Of a stretch of 64,000 bases of DNA, positions 27,708 to 36,933 are shown piece by piece (position 1 is the first letter of the stretch; each line of letters starts with the position of its first letter). The stretch is from Bacillota bacterium. Lineage in GTDB: Bacteria; Bacillota; UBA4882; UBA8346. The position numbers were made by a program, and so were the translations under genes. The stretch spans positions 104,320-168,319 of the forward strand of contig JAEVYU010000009.1 of the NCBI GenBank assembly GCA_023392595.1, written 5' to 3'. The notes under the pieces are model-generated. The model searched no databases. It was not told where the DNA came from and worked only from the letters and a program-made list of their open reading frames with translations.

Positions 27708-28622
27708 GTGATTACTGTTATTGGAAGCTTAAATATGGATTTAGTAACTTATGTAGAACGGATGCCGAAAATTGGAGAAACAATTATCGGAAAAGCTTTC
27801 GAGCAAATACCCGGCGGGAAAGGGGCTAACCAAACCGCCGCTATCGCTAAACTTGGATCGAAAGTAAAAATACTGGGTTGCATCGGCAAGGATCATATGG
27901 GCGATACGCTTCTTGAGGCATTACGAAAAGATGACGTGGATGTTACCCGGATTGTACATTTAAATGGTATATCAACTGGAATTGCAGCGATAACTGTTGA
28001 TGACACCGGTAATAATTGTATTATCGTTACACCGGGAGCTAATTATCAACTTTCACCGGCAGAAATTCAAAGTACTCAACAAATCATAGCCGACTCCCGC
28101 ATTATAGTAACTCAGTTGGAAATCCCTTTGGAAACGGTTAAATATTCTTTGCAATTAGCTAAAGAGTTTGGCAAGACTACTATCCTGAATCCGGCTCCCG
28201 CGGCGAATTTGGATCATGATCTTTTGTGCAGCGTTGATTTATTGATTCCCAATGAAACCGAGCTTGAATTTTTAAGTGGTCAATCGGTCCGTAACGAGAT
28301 GGAAATAATCGAAGCCGCTCAGGTAATGTTAAAACGGGGTGTTAAGGATTTAATTGTAACCACTGGTGAAAAAGGATGTATTTATATTAACGGAAATGGA
28401 TGGAAAAGCTTTGCCGCTTATCGGGTGGATGCTGTGGATACGACGGCGGCCGGAGATAGTTTTATCGGCGCCATAGCCGTCGGCTTAAACGAGGGCAAAA
28501 CAATTGAAGAGGCCATTCCGTTTGCTATGGCCACCGCAGCTTTAACAGTGACGAAAAAAGGAGCGCAAAGTTCATTGCCTTGTCGTCATGAGGTGGATGA
28601 GTTGCTAAGAGCTTATACTTAA
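27708..28622 (+). CDS. rbsK: Ribokinase
   Basis: 304 residues, GTG start. PfkB fold: VIGSLNMDLVTYVERMPKIG and GKAFEQIPGGKGANQTAAIA at the N-terminus (ribose contacts and GG switch), and the catalytic motif DAVDTTAAGDSFIGAI near residue 250 with the base Asp. It phosphorylates D-ribose at O5. First structural gene of the LacI-controlled cluster and 30 bp from rbsD. PfkB specificity is hard to fix by eye, but the neighbouring rbsD supports ribose. Confidence 0.9.
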   Translation: MITVIGSLNMDLVTYVERMPKIGETIIGKAFEQIPGGKGANQTAAIAKLGSKVKILGCIGKDHMGDTLLEALRKDDVDVTRIVHLNGISTGIAAITVDDTGNNCIIVTPGANYQLSPAEIQSTQQIIADSRIIVTQLEIPLETVKYSLQLAKEFGKTTILNPAPAANLDHDLLCSVDLLIPNETELEFLSGQSVRNEMEIIEAAQVMLKRGVKDLIVTTGEKGCIYINGNGWKSFAAYRVDAVDTTAAGDSFIGAIAVGLNEGKTIEEAIPFAMATAALTVTKKGAQSSLPCRHEVDELLRAYT

Positions 28623-28652
28623 CTATTTTATTTGGAGAGGGAAGTACTGCTG

Positions 28653-29072
28653 ATGAAAAAAACCGCTTTAATTAATTCCGAAATTTCGTATGTGATTTCA
28701 AAACTGGGGCATGGGGATGGTATTGTCATTGCCGATAGTGGATTGCCCATTCCTGATCAAGTGAAAAGAATTGACCTGGCAGTCAAAAAAGGCATCCCCG
28801 GATTTATGGATGTATTGGATGCCGTGTTTACGGAGCAGAGAGTCGAGGAAGCGATCATCGCCAAGGAGACCGAAGCGTCTAGCCCGCTGTTCTATCAGGA
28901 AATACTGGAAAGAATTGCTAAGATTGAACGGGATGAAAAAATCAAAATCAAAATCACCAAGGTTTCCCATGAGGAATTAAAAGAAAGTACGGGAAATGTT
29001 AAAGCGGTGATTCGTACGGGAGAATTTACAGCCTATGCCAATATTATTTTACGATCAGGAGTGGTGTTTTAA
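28653..29072 (+). CDS. rbsD: D-ribose pyranase
   Basis: 139 residues from ATG 28653; an in-frame start at 28632 lies in the ribosome-site region. RbsD/FucU fold: MKKTALINSEISYVISKLGH at the N-terminus with the catalytic His, IVIADSGLPIP, and VKAVIRTGEFTAYANIIL at the end. It speeds beta-pyranose to beta-furanose conversion so ribokinase can act on free ribose. Its presence implies that free ribose enters or is released in the cell, although the transporter next to it is not of the ribose type. Confidence 0.93.
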   Translation: MKKTALINSEISYVISKLGHGDGIVIADSGLPIPDQVKRIDLAVKKGIPGFMDVLDAVFTEQRVEEAIIAKETEASSPLFYQEILERIAKIERDEKIKIKITKVSHEELKESTGNVKAVIRTGEFTAYANIILRSGVVF

Positions 29073-29123
29073 AATAACAGGGATATCGGAAATGCTGAAG
29101 TTTACATGATCAAGGGAGGAGTT

Positions 29124-29927
29124 ATGAAAATGAAAAAAAATGGCAGGTTTAAGGATGCGTTTGGTTTTATTTTAATGATGATTATTGCGGTTATATTGTG
29201 GGCGTTCATAGTATGGGTATTTCAGATAAAACCTTATATCTTACCGGGTCCAATTGCCGTCATTAAAACACTGTTAAGTTCTTGGAAAGCTATTGCGCCA
29301 AATCTTTTAGTGACTATCAATGAAATAATTATCGGATATATTTTAACAGTCATTATTAGTATTCCCTGCGCAACTCTTATTTCATATTCACGTGCTTTTG
29401 AACGGACGGTTTATCCGCTTTTGCTATTGCTCCAATTAATTCCCAAAGTGGCAATCGCCCCTTTATTTATCATTTGGTTTGGGTTTGGAATATATCCCAA
29501 AATATTCATGGTCTTTCTTTTATCCTTCTTCCCGTTGCTGATTGACTCGGTAGTTGGGTTCAAATCGCTTAATCCGCGTTTAATTTATGTCGCGAAATCA
29601 ATGACCGATTCGGAATGGGACTTTTTCTGGAAAATTAGGCTCCCTAATGCATTACCCAATATTTTTTCCGGTCTTAAAGTCTCGATTGCTTTCGCTACGG
29701 TTGGCGCTATTGTTGGGGAATTTGTTGGTTCGGATAAAGGTCTGGGTTATCTGCTGTTGCGCGCAAACGGTGATTTGAATACACAATTGTTGTTTGCTGT
29801 TTTGTTAGTTTTAAGTATTGTAGGCATCATTTTATATGAAATGATTGAATTGTTGGAGAAAATCGCAATTCCATGGCATGTTACCAAACGTCAAAAATTA
29901 TCGGGAGGTGATAATGCAACATTGTAA
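29124..29927 (+). CDS. NitT/TauT-type ABC transporter permease
   Basis: 267 residues from ATG 29124 behind GGGAGG. Six membrane helices typical of the SsuC/TauC/ThiX permease group, starting AFGFILMMIIAVILWAFIVW. The coupling helix motif is FWKIRLPNALPNIFSGLKVS followed by VGAIVGEFVGSDKGLGYLL. It pairs with the binding protein and ATPase that follow. Members of this group import sulfonates, nitrate, or pyrimidine, thiamin and flavin precursors. Confidence 0.9.
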   Translation: MKMKKNGRFKDAFGFILMMIIAVILWAFIVWVFQIKPYILPGPIAVIKTLLSSWKAIAPNLLVTINEIIIGYILTVIISIPCATLISYSRAFERTVYPLLLLLQLIPKVAIAPLFIIWFGFGIYPKIFMVFLLSFFPLLIDSVVGFKSLNPRLIYVAKSMTDSEWDFFWKIRLPNALPNIFSGLKVSIAFATVGAIVGEFVGSDKGLGYLLLRANGDLNTQLLFAVLLVLSIVGIILYEMIELLEKIAIPWHVTKRQKLSGGDNATL

Positions 29928-29977
29928 GAGTCGTTCTTATAGACATTTAGACTAATTAATAAAAGGGAGGATATGAA

Positions 29978-30964
29978 ATGAAACGTGCATCCGTATTACT
30001 TTTTTGTCTAGTGATGGTAGTCGTTACAATAGCTCCTAATGTGATGAGCGCCGAAAAAGTTACCTTACGATTGAATTATGTGGCAGCAGGACTTCATGCT
30101 CCATTTTACATGGCTTTAAAGAAAGGATATTATGCTAAGCAAAATCTTGATGTCGATATTGTTGAAGGAACCGGATCGGCTACTACGGTAAAATTAATCG
30201 GCAATAGGTCGGATACCTTCGGATTTACAGATTCTGGGACTGCGATTGTGGCGATTACCCAAGGTATGCCGGTAAAGATTATCAGCCCCATATACCAAGT
30301 CAATGCTTTTGCAGTCGTAACACTTGCGGAAAATAAAATCGACTCTCCTAAGGATTTGGAGGGCAAACGGCTTGGAATTACCCAAGGGGATGCTTTGTCA
30401 CAATTGTTTCCGGCTTTTGTAGTAGCGAATGGATTGAATGAAAAAAAGATTAATTGTATATCCATGGATGCCAATGCTAAATCCATGGCGTTGATGAATG
30501 GTCAAATTGACGCGATTTTAGGCGGGGAAGACGATCAAGCGGTATTATTGAGGCAAAAAGGCTTGAATGTTAAGGTTTTACGTTTCTCCGATTATGGCGT
30601 GCCGACGATTGGTTTATCATTGATTGCCAATGATGAAACCATTAAGAAGAACCCGGGACAAGTTAGACGGTTTTTAGCAGCTACTTTGCAAGGTTGGAAT
30701 GAAGCGCGTAAAAATATGAAGTCGGCTATTGCGATTGAGAAACAGTATATTCCAACCTTAGAAGAGAATGCGGCTTTGGAAGGGCTTAAGGTTGCTGTAT
30801 CCTGCCTGTTTTCAAAAGATTCGAACGAATTAGGTAAAGCGGCTGAAGCGGATTGGGCAAATACCGTTGACCTGATGGTAAAATATCGCGGTCTTGATAG
30901 TAAGTTTAAGCCTTCCGACTTTTATACCAATGAAACTTTGCCGAGCAAACTGCCGAAAAAATAG
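29978..30964 (+). CDS. NMT1/THI5-like ABC substrate-binding protein
   Basis: 328 residues with a signal peptide (LLFCLVMVVVTIAPNVMSA, cleavage near residue 25). The mature part begins VTLRLNYVAAGLHAPFYMAL, then KGYYAKQNLDVDIVEGTGS, the pattern of NMT1/SsuA-like proteins that bind pyrimidines, riboflavin, sulfonates or nitrate. GKRLGITQGDALSQLFPAF is the hinge region. No lipobox Cys is seen. AAAGGGAGGATATGAA precedes the start. Aromatic or heterocyclic ligand is plausible given the cluster, but this is inference. Confidence 0.9.
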   Translation: MKRASVLLFCLVMVVVTIAPNVMSAEKVTLRLNYVAAGLHAPFYMALKKGYYAKQNLDVDIVEGTGSATTVKLIGNRSDTFGFTDSGTAIVAITQGMPVKIISPIYQVNAFAVVTLAENKIDSPKDLEGKRLGITQGDALSQLFPAFVVANGLNEKKINCISMDANAKSMALMNGQIDAILGGEDDQAVLLRQKGLNVKVLRFSDYGVPTIGLSLIANDETIKKNPGQVRRFLAATLQGWNEARKNMKSAIAIEKQYIPTLEENAALEGLKVAVSCLFSKDSNELGKAAEADWANTVDLMVKYRGLDSKFKPSDFYTNETLPSKLPKK

Positions 30965-31038
30965 CTTTATACTTAATAGACAGCGGGGTATTTGGTAAAG
31001 CTAAATATCCCGCCTTGTTAAAGAGGAAGGTGAATTTA

Positions 31039-31803
31039 TTGTTACAATTCCAGAATATCTGTATGTGTTATCCGTCAGCGACCGGTCCAATTGAGGCATT
31101 GAGTGATATCAATATTGATGTGAAGAATGGGGAATTCATCTCGATTTTAGGCCCGAGCGGATGTGGTAAAAGTACTTTACTACTTATTGCCGCTCGTCTT
31201 GTTCCCCAAACTACCGGGAATGTTTGCCTTCATAGTCAAAGTATTTCTAAGCCTTTACAAAATGTGGGCTTTGTATTTCAAGATCATTTATTGCTTGAGT
31301 GGCGTACAGTTCTTTCAAATATATTGATTCAAGGTGAGTTTAGAAATATTGACAGGGAAATGTTGCAAGCGAAAGCGGAGGCCCTTATTGAACTCGTTGG
31401 ATTAAAGGGTTTTGAAAATAAATATCCGCATGAACTTTCTGGTGGAATGCAACAGCGGGTTGCAATTTGTCGGGCATTGGTTCACGACCCGGAAATTTTG
31501 ATGATGGATGAGCCATTTGGAGCATTGGATGCTTTGACCCGGGAACAGATTCGGATTGATTTGGAAAGAATTTGGCTGGAAAAGAAAAACACCGTACTTT
31601 TTGTAACCCATGACATCAATGAAGCAATATTGTTGTCGGATCGGGTAATCGTAATGTCACCACGTCCCGGCAAGATTCATGCCGAGTTTACAATTGACTT
31701 GCCCCGCCCCAGAAGGCTACGGATTACCGAAACAGAAGAGTTTATTGAATATAAGAAGAAAATTACAGGCATATTCTTGGAAATGGGAATTTTGCGTGAA
31801 TAG
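31039..31803 (+). CDS. NitT/TauT-type ABC transporter ATP-binding protein
   Basis: 254 residues from TTG 31039, eight bases after GAGGAAGG; in-frame TTG at 31015 is upstream of that site. Walker A GPSGCGKST, Q-loop VFQDHLLLEW, signature LSGGMQQRVAICRAL, Walker B ILMMDEPFGALDA, H-loop VTHDINEA. It energises the permease and binding protein just upstream. The C-terminus (IHAEFTIDLPRPR) is the usual end of the SsuB/TauB group. Confidence 0.93.
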   Translation: MLQFQNICMCYPSATGPIEALSDINIDVKNGEFISILGPSGCGKSTLLLIAARLVPQTTGNVCLHSQSISKPLQNVGFVFQDHLLLEWRTVLSNILIQGEFRNIDREMLQAKAEALIELVGLKGFENKYPHELSGGMQQRVAICRALVHDPEILMMDEPFGALDALTREQIRIDLERIWLEKKNTVLFVTHDINEAILLSDRVIVMSPRPGKIHAEFTIDLPRPRRLRITETEEFIEYKKKITGIFLEMGILRE

Positions 31804-31819
31804 ACGGGAGGATATTGAT

Positions 31820-32980
31820 ATGGGTAATCGGCTTGAAAGTAATTATCAATCATTGAAATTAAAAAACCCTTTATTGGCGGCCTCGGCCGGAACCACAAAA
31901 GACGTCGAACATGCCAAACGGGCGGAAGACGCCGGTTTTGCGGCGGTGGTACTGAAGTCGATTCAGGAAGAAGTTGTTCACCGTTACAACCCGTTTCCCC
32001 GATTTGCATATATCCGTAATGGAATTCCAGGGTTTTCTGCGGACACATTTTATTCGTATGAACAAGCTTATGAATATGGAATTGAGGAATATGCCAATGA
32101 AATTCGGCGAGTGAAAGAGGCAATCAATATTCCTACAATCGCCAGTATTAATTGTGTAAGTATTGAAAACTGGGTCAGTTATTCAAAATGTGCTGCAGAA
32201 GCGGGAGCTGATGCGCTTGAGTTGGTCCCTTCATGTCCTATCGGGATGTTTTTACGGGAAGGAATTGATCTCGACTCCATCGCGGTGGATGTTTTGAAAC
32301 AAGTTAAAAACGCTGTTAAAATTCCTGTATCTATAAAATTAAGCCTCCAGCTAAGTAATCCGGCACGTACTGCACTCAAACTTCAAGAAGCCGGAGCCGA
32401 TGGAGTGATTATGTTTAATCGCATGACCGGTATTGATATTGATATTGAGCAACAACGGCCCATCCTTCACGGCGGGGTTGCAGGACACGGAGGACCGTGG
32501 GTGATTCAGTCAAATCTGCGATGGATCATTGAAGCTGCAAAACATTTGACAATTCCAGTGAGTGCAAGCGGCGGCGTTACCCGTTGGGAAGATGTGATTA
32601 AATATTTATTGGCTGGCGCCAGTACCGTTCAAATTGGGACATTGATTTATTTAAAGGAATTTCAGGTTGTTCAAGAGATTCTTCAGGGAATTGAAAGTTA
32701 TTTGGAAAAAGAAAATGTTTCTTCCGTTACGGCGTTACGGGGAAGAGCAGTTCAAAACTTTTTATCATTGGATGCTGCCGATCGTTCCAAAAAATATGTA
32801 GCCAGGGTTAATGATAGTGAATGTACGCATTGTCGTCGTTGTGCGCCTGTTTGTATATATGGAGCCCTTTCATTCAAAGGCGAGGTTCCGGAGATTGACC
32901 CCGCTCTCTGTGATGGATGTGGATTGTGCTCCCAGGTTTGTCCGAAACGGAATGTTATCGTAATGAATCCTAGAGTTTAA
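31820..32980 (+). CDS. PreA-like dihydropyrimidine/dihydroorotate dehydrogenase with two 4Fe-4S clusters
   Basis: 386 residues from ATG 31820 behind GGGAGGA. Residues 1-320: FMN TIM barrel of the DHOD/PreA group (LKLKNPLLAASAGT, the catalytic-loop Cys in LELVPSCPIG, VSASGGVTRWEDVIKYLLAG, phosphate site TVQIGTLIYL). Residues 330-386: two ferredoxin motifs, CTHCRRCAPVC and CDGCGLCSQVC. PreA with PreT reduces uracil and thymine using NADH. No PreT partner is present, so electrons may come from ferredoxin or another subunit. The substrate need not be a pyrimidine. Confidence 0.82.
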   Translation: MGNRLESNYQSLKLKNPLLAASAGTTKDVEHAKRAEDAGFAAVVLKSIQEEVVHRYNPFPRFAYIRNGIPGFSADTFYSYEQAYEYGIEEYANEIRRVKEAINIPTIASINCVSIENWVSYSKCAAEAGADALELVPSCPIGMFLREGIDLDSIAVDVLKQVKNAVKIPVSIKLSLQLSNPARTALKLQEAGADGVIMFNRMTGIDIDIEQQRPILHGGVAGHGGPWVIQSNLRWIIEAAKHLTIPVSASGGVTRWEDVIKYLLAGASTVQIGTLIYLKEFQVVQEILQGIESYLEKENVSSVTALRGRAVQNFLSLDAADRSKKYVARVNDSECTHCRRCAPVCIYGALSFKGEVPEIDPALCDGCGLCSQVCPKRNVIVMNPRV

Positions 32981-32996
32981 TGGAGGTGCATTTTGA

Positions 32997-33881
32997 ATGG
33001 ATCAATTATTACAAGGAATGATATGTGCCAGTATAACTCCTTTTACGAAGGAGAATGAAGTGGATATCAAATCACTTCGGGCGGTTTGCCGATATCTGGT
33101 TGAGCATAAGATTAATGGAATGTTTCCGTCCGGTACCAACGGTGAAGGCATTCTCTTGAGCGTTGCAGAAAGAAAAAAGATAACGGAAGTCGTCATCAAT
33201 GAAATAAGCGGACAAATACCGGTGGTCATTCAGTGTGGGGCATCCAATACTGAAAATACGGTCGAACTTGCTAAACATGCCGCATCCGCCGGCGCCGACG
33301 GCGTTGGAATAATGGCTCCTTATTTTTTTGCCCAAGATGAGCAAGCCATATTCGATTATTACATGGCGGTGGCGCACTCCGTATCAGATCTACCGGCTTA
33401 TATCTACAATATTCCGATTTATACCAATAATGATCTTTTGCCGGAACTTGTCGACAGGATTCGGAAAGGCGCACCCAATATTGTTGGGATAAAATACAGT
33501 TTTCCCAACTTGTTGAGGCTTGGCGAATACCTCAAGTTGGCCCCGTCTTTTAGCGCGCTTATCGGTTGCGACCGGCTTGTTTTGCCGGCTCTGGCGTTGG
33601 GCGCCGCCGGGACGGTATCCGGGCCGGTAGCGGTATTCCCCCGGTTATTCACTGGACTATGGGAAGCTTATCGTAAAAACGATATTCCTGCAGCTCGAGA
33701 ATACCAGCTTAAAATCTTCGATACGGATAAGGCTTTAGCGGCATTCCCGGGCATACCGCTGTTGAAAACCTATCTGAAAGAGATCGGTGTGATAGCCACC
33801 GATCTTTGCAGGACTCCTTTCAGGTCGCTAACGGCGCAAGAAGCTCGAAGCTTGATGCAGATTGTAGAAAAATATCAATAG
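32997..33881 (+). CDS. DapA/NanA-type Schiff-base lyase
   Basis: 294 residues behind GGAGGTG. Class I aldolase-like TIM barrel: ASITPFTKENEVD, GTNGEG (the GTxGE carboxylate-binding motif), Tyr in AYIYNIPIY and the Schiff-base Lys in NIVGIKYSF. The family adds or removes pyruvate or related 2-keto acids (dihydrodipicolinate synthase, N-acetylneuraminate lyase, KDG aldolase and others). No lysine-pathway gene is near and the context is catabolic, so an aldolase on a keto-acid intermediate is more likely than DapA proper. Confidence 0.88.
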   Translation: MDQLLQGMICASITPFTKENEVDIKSLRAVCRYLVEHKINGMFPSGTNGEGILLSVAERKKITEVVINEISGQIPVVIQCGASNTENTVELAKHAASAGADGVGIMAPYFFAQDEQAIFDYYMAVAHSVSDLPAYIYNIPIYTNNDLLPELVDRIRKGAPNIVGIKYSFPNLLRLGEYLKLAPSFSALIGCDRLVLPALALGAAGTVSGPVAVFPRLFTGLWEAYRKNDIPAAREYQLKIFDTDKALAAFPGIPLLKTYLKEIGVIATDLCRTPFRSLTAQEARSLMQIVEKYQ

Positions 33882-33933
33882 TACCTTTTTGGATAAGGAA
33901 AGTAAAATCAGGTGAAATGGAGAGCGATAGGCA

Positions 33934-34878
33934 ATGGATGAAAAGGTAAAAGTAGGTGTTATTGGATTAGGCTCCATCGCTAATATTGCCGAATTGCCGT
34001 CGTTGGCGAGGATGAAGGATATTGAAATCGTCGCCGCGTTGGATCAGAGCAAAGAGTCACTCGCGAAGGCCGCTGCAATGTATAATATTGCCAATCTGTG
34101 TTCGACTTTTGAGGACTTCCTGAAGGTCGGAATGGATTGCGCTTTTGTAATGACACCTAAGAAATATCATACGGAATATGTGATGGGCCTTCTTAAAAAC
34201 AAAATAGATATATTTTGCGAAAAGCCGATGGCGATGACGCTCCAGGAATGTGAAAAAATGGTCAATGCAACGGAGGATAGCGGCAAAATTATGATGGTCG
34301 GCTTTAACCGGCGTTATGCGCCGGTTTACCGTAAAGCCAAAGAAGTTTATGCGGGGAAACATCCCGATGTATGCCTGGCTGAAAAAAGTCGTAATGGGAC
34401 CGAGTATCGGGCAACCTTGGAAAATGCCATTCATATGGTTGATCTGATGCGTTGGTTTTGCGGGGAAGCCGTATCGGTGGAAGCACATGCGCAATATGAA
34501 GACATTGATTATGAAAATACCTGTACTGCCCAGATCAAATTTGATTCGGGAAGTATCGGAATGTTGATTGCCAACCGGGGCGCCGGTCAATGGACCGAAC
34601 ATCTGGAGCTTTACGGCTCTAAAAAATCAGTCATTGTGGACAGTCCCGATACCATTAGCATTATATCGCCGGAATCCGAAGAAAGAATTTCACAGACTCC
34701 GCTGGCATTGGGTTGGGCCAGAGTTGAGGATAAGATGGGCTTTTTCCCGGAAGCCGAACATTTCATTGACTGTGTTAGGACTAGGCGCGAACCTCTCACA
34801 TCGGCGAAGGATGCCTATAAGACACATTTATTAATGGATCGCATTTTGAAAACCGCCGGTCTTCCTGGGATTGAATAA
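33934..34878 (+). CDS. Gfo/Idh/MocA family oxidoreductase
   Basis: 314 residues behind GGAGAGCG. N-terminal Rossmann domain (VGVIGLGSIANIAELPSLAR, NAD(P)-binding), the conserved EKPMAMT motif with the catalytic Lys, then the C-terminal alpha/beta domain with HMVDLMRWFCGEAV. Members oxidise or reduce hydroxyls of sugars and cyclitols, often at C3 or C1. Adjacent to two TIM-barrel isomerase-like proteins, a triad also seen where sugars are oxidised and then eliminated or epimerised. Confidence 0.9.
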   Translation: MDEKVKVGVIGLGSIANIAELPSLARMKDIEIVAALDQSKESLAKAAAMYNIANLCSTFEDFLKVGMDCAFVMTPKKYHTEYVMGLLKNKIDIFCEKPMAMTLQECEKMVNATEDSGKIMMVGFNRRYAPVYRKAKEVYAGKHPDVCLAEKSRNGTEYRATLENAIHMVDLMRWFCGEAVSVEAHAQYEDIDYENTCTAQIKFDSGSIGMLIANRGAGQWTEHLELYGSKKSVIVDSPDTISIISPESEERISQTPLALGWARVEDKMGFFPEAEHFIDCVRTRREPLTSAKDAYKTHLLMDRILKTAGLPGIE

Positions 34879-34898
34879 AGAAGAAGGAGGAAATACCT

Positions 34899-35789
34899 AT
34901 GAAAATTGCCGGTCATACCATGGGAACTCCCGAGCTGAGCATAGGCCAAGCGGTTGAGCTTTTTTCAAAAATCGGGATGGACGCTGTCGAAATTGTTTGT
35001 CAGGATGGGTATCAAAGCGGTTTTTCATCAGAGATTTCTTCTGATGAAGCACGCGCTATTAAAAGAATGGTTGAGAAAGCGGGCCTGATGGTGTCCTGTA
35101 TTACGCCGTATGCCAGCGATTTCAATGCATTGAGTAAATTAAAACGAGACAAGTCTATCCGGGAGATTATGAATTGTATTCAGATCGCGTCGGTTTTTGA
35201 ATCCCATAATATAAGAATTTACGGCGGCACCTTATTGACGGAAGATACCGAAAATATTAGCGAGAAGCGTAGGATATTGGTGGAGACTCTTAGAAATCTG
35301 GGAGACGAGGCTCAAAAAAATGATGTCTGCCTTGTGGTCGAGAATCATTTTAATACGATGACCACCACAGCTGAAAAGACTCAATCGATTATCGCGGAAA
35401 TTAATCATCCGGCTGTTAAAATCCTTTATGACCAAGCGAATTTGGCCTTTATTCAAGGTGAAGATTTCAAGGAAGCTATCCGGATCCAAGGTGAGAATAT
35501 TGCTTACGTTCATGTCAAAGATCTTGTTTTTAAGGATGCTCACGCTGAATTTAAAGCCAGTGACGTTACTCATGTATCCGAGGAGGAAAGGACGGTCCGT
35601 TCCAGGATTCCTGGCGAAGGTATAATTCCATGGCCGGAAATTATTAAGCAGTTAATGGAAGTCGATTATGACGGCTATCTTTCGCTTGAGTATGAGCGAA
35701 GGTGGCATCCGGATGATCTTCCCGTTGCCGCACAGGGCATGAAAAAAGGAGCGGATTACCTTAAAGATATTTTGAATTTGCTTAAGTGA
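34899..35789 (+). CDS. Sugar phosphate isomerase/epimerase-like TIM barrel (first copy)
   Basis: 296 residues behind AGAAGGAGG. AP-endonuclease-2/xylose-isomerase-like barrel with metal ligands in LVVENHFNTM (Glu), KILYDQANLAF (Asp), YVHVKD (His) and YLSLEYERRW (Glu). The family covers IolE, IolI, hydroxypyruvate isomerase, ketose 3-epimerases and 3-keto-glycoside lyases. The substrate is unknown. It shares only fold-level similarity with the next gene, so the two probably act on different intermediates. Confidence 0.85.
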   Translation: MKIAGHTMGTPELSIGQAVELFSKIGMDAVEIVCQDGYQSGFSSEISSDEARAIKRMVEKAGLMVSCITPYASDFNALSKLKRDKSIREIMNCIQIASVFESHNIRIYGGTLLTEDTENISEKRRILVETLRNLGDEAQKNDVCLVVENHFNTMTTTAEKTQSIIAEINHPAVKILYDQANLAFIQGEDFKEAIRIQGENIAYVHVKDLVFKDAHAEFKASDVTHVSEEERTVRSRIPGEGIIPWPEIIKQLMEVDYDGYLSLEYERRWHPDDLPVAAQGMKKGADYLKDILNLLK

Positions 35790-35826
35790 AAACAAAAATT
35801 TATTCGCTGTTGAAGAGGTGATCGCT

Positions 35827-36705
35827 TTGATTAAGGTATCTGTGGTTACCGATGAAATAAGTAGTGATTTGGAAACTGCACTGGAAATTGCGACAAGTTG
35901 GGGAATGAAAAATGTGGAACTGAGGGGTGTGGGCAATCAGCGAGTGGGTAGTCTTTCACCTTACTGGGAAGACCATCTTCTGAAGATGGTGCGCAATTTT
36001 GGTGTAAAAGTGGTGGCTTTATCGCCTGGCCTTTTTAAAATTCCCCTTCCTAGGCCTGTTTTCGAAGGGTATACTGTTTTAAAATGGCAGGATGAAGTAG
36101 AATTTTATCAGGCCGAGGAAGAAAAGGAAATGGCGGAACGGCATTTGTACGAGCTTCTCCCGAAGACAATAGAACTGGCTAAAAAGCTTGGTGTTCCAAA
36201 TATATTGGTGTTCAGTTTTAACAAGCCGGAAGGAGCAACGGATGGGAACTGCCCGCAATTGGTTGTCGATTACCTGAAAAAGGCGGTAAAATTGGCTGAG
36301 GAGGCTGAGATAACGCTGGTACTCGAAAACGAACATATTTGCTGGGGCGATACGGCTGGAAATGTCCGTGCGCTTATTGAGAAAGTCGGCAGTAAAAATT
36401 TAAAACTCAACTGGGATCCGGGAAACTCTTATTTTGCACATGAAGTTCCATATCCTGACGGTTATAAAGTCATTAAGGACATAGTCGGACATGTTCATTT
36501 TAAGGACGCCATCGTAGATCAAAAGACCGGAGCCATGCAATATGTAGTCAGGGGTGAAATTAATTGGGAAAACCAGTTGAAGGCTTTGAAGGAAAACGGT
36601 TATAACGGATTTATTTCTATCGAAACGCATTGCCGCCCCAAAATCGAAAGCGCCCATAAAACATTGGATCGTATTGTTTCCATTATGGGGAATGATGTGT
36701 TATAA
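35827..36705 (+). CDS. Sugar phosphate isomerase/epimerase-like TIM barrel (second copy)
   Basis: 292 residues from TTG 35827 behind AGAGGTG; an in-frame GTG at 35818 overlaps that site. Metal ligands in LVLENEHICWGDT (Glu), LNWDPGNSYFAHE (Asp), VGHVHFKDAI (His) and FISIETHCRP (Glu), the standard set for this superfamily. Last gene of the cluster. With the Gfo/Idh protein it may form an oxidise-then-rearrange module. Specific activity unknown. Confidence 0.85.
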   Translation: MIKVSVVTDEISSDLETALEIATSWGMKNVELRGVGNQRVGSLSPYWEDHLLKMVRNFGVKVVALSPGLFKIPLPRPVFEGYTVLKWQDEVEFYQAEEEKEMAERHLYELLPKTIELAKKLGVPNILVFSFNKPEGATDGNCPQLVVDYLKKAVKLAEEAEITLVLENEHICWGDTAGNVRALIEKVGSKNLKLNWDPGNSYFAHEVPYPDGYKVIKDIVGHVHFKDAIVDQKTGAMQYVVRGEINWENQLKALKENGYNGFISIETHCRPKIESAHKTLDRIVSIMGNDVL

Positions 36706-36897
36706 AGAGATCCTTAAGGAAGCTGTCCCAAAAGCAAAATTGACGCGATAATGATGTCGATTTATCGAGACCATATTCATGGTATCTCATCGTCGAACTA
36801 CTTTTGGATCGCTTCTTTTTTTACGCTAAGTTTAAAAGCGCCATCATCTATATAGCTTGAAATAAGTATTTTGAATGGCTAATTGCAAGGCTCACCT

Positions 36898-36933
36898 AAA
36901 GTATAAAGCCCGCCCTTCCCCTTGAACACTAGT
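36898..36933 (-). pseudogene. 36-bp remnant resembling fosX
   Basis: Gap-free match to the fosX gene at 40667-40702 in the same orientation, 30 of 36 bases identical by eye. Read in the fosX frame it gives TSVQGEGRALYF against SRVQGEGRSLYF. The similarity stops abruptly on one side where the palindromic element begins. It may be the relic of a second FosX-type gene cut by that element. Confidence 0.4.

Noticed and set aside
32997..33881. Naming this gene dapA
   Set aside because: Only the family motifs are visible and the context is catabolic, with no lysine genes.
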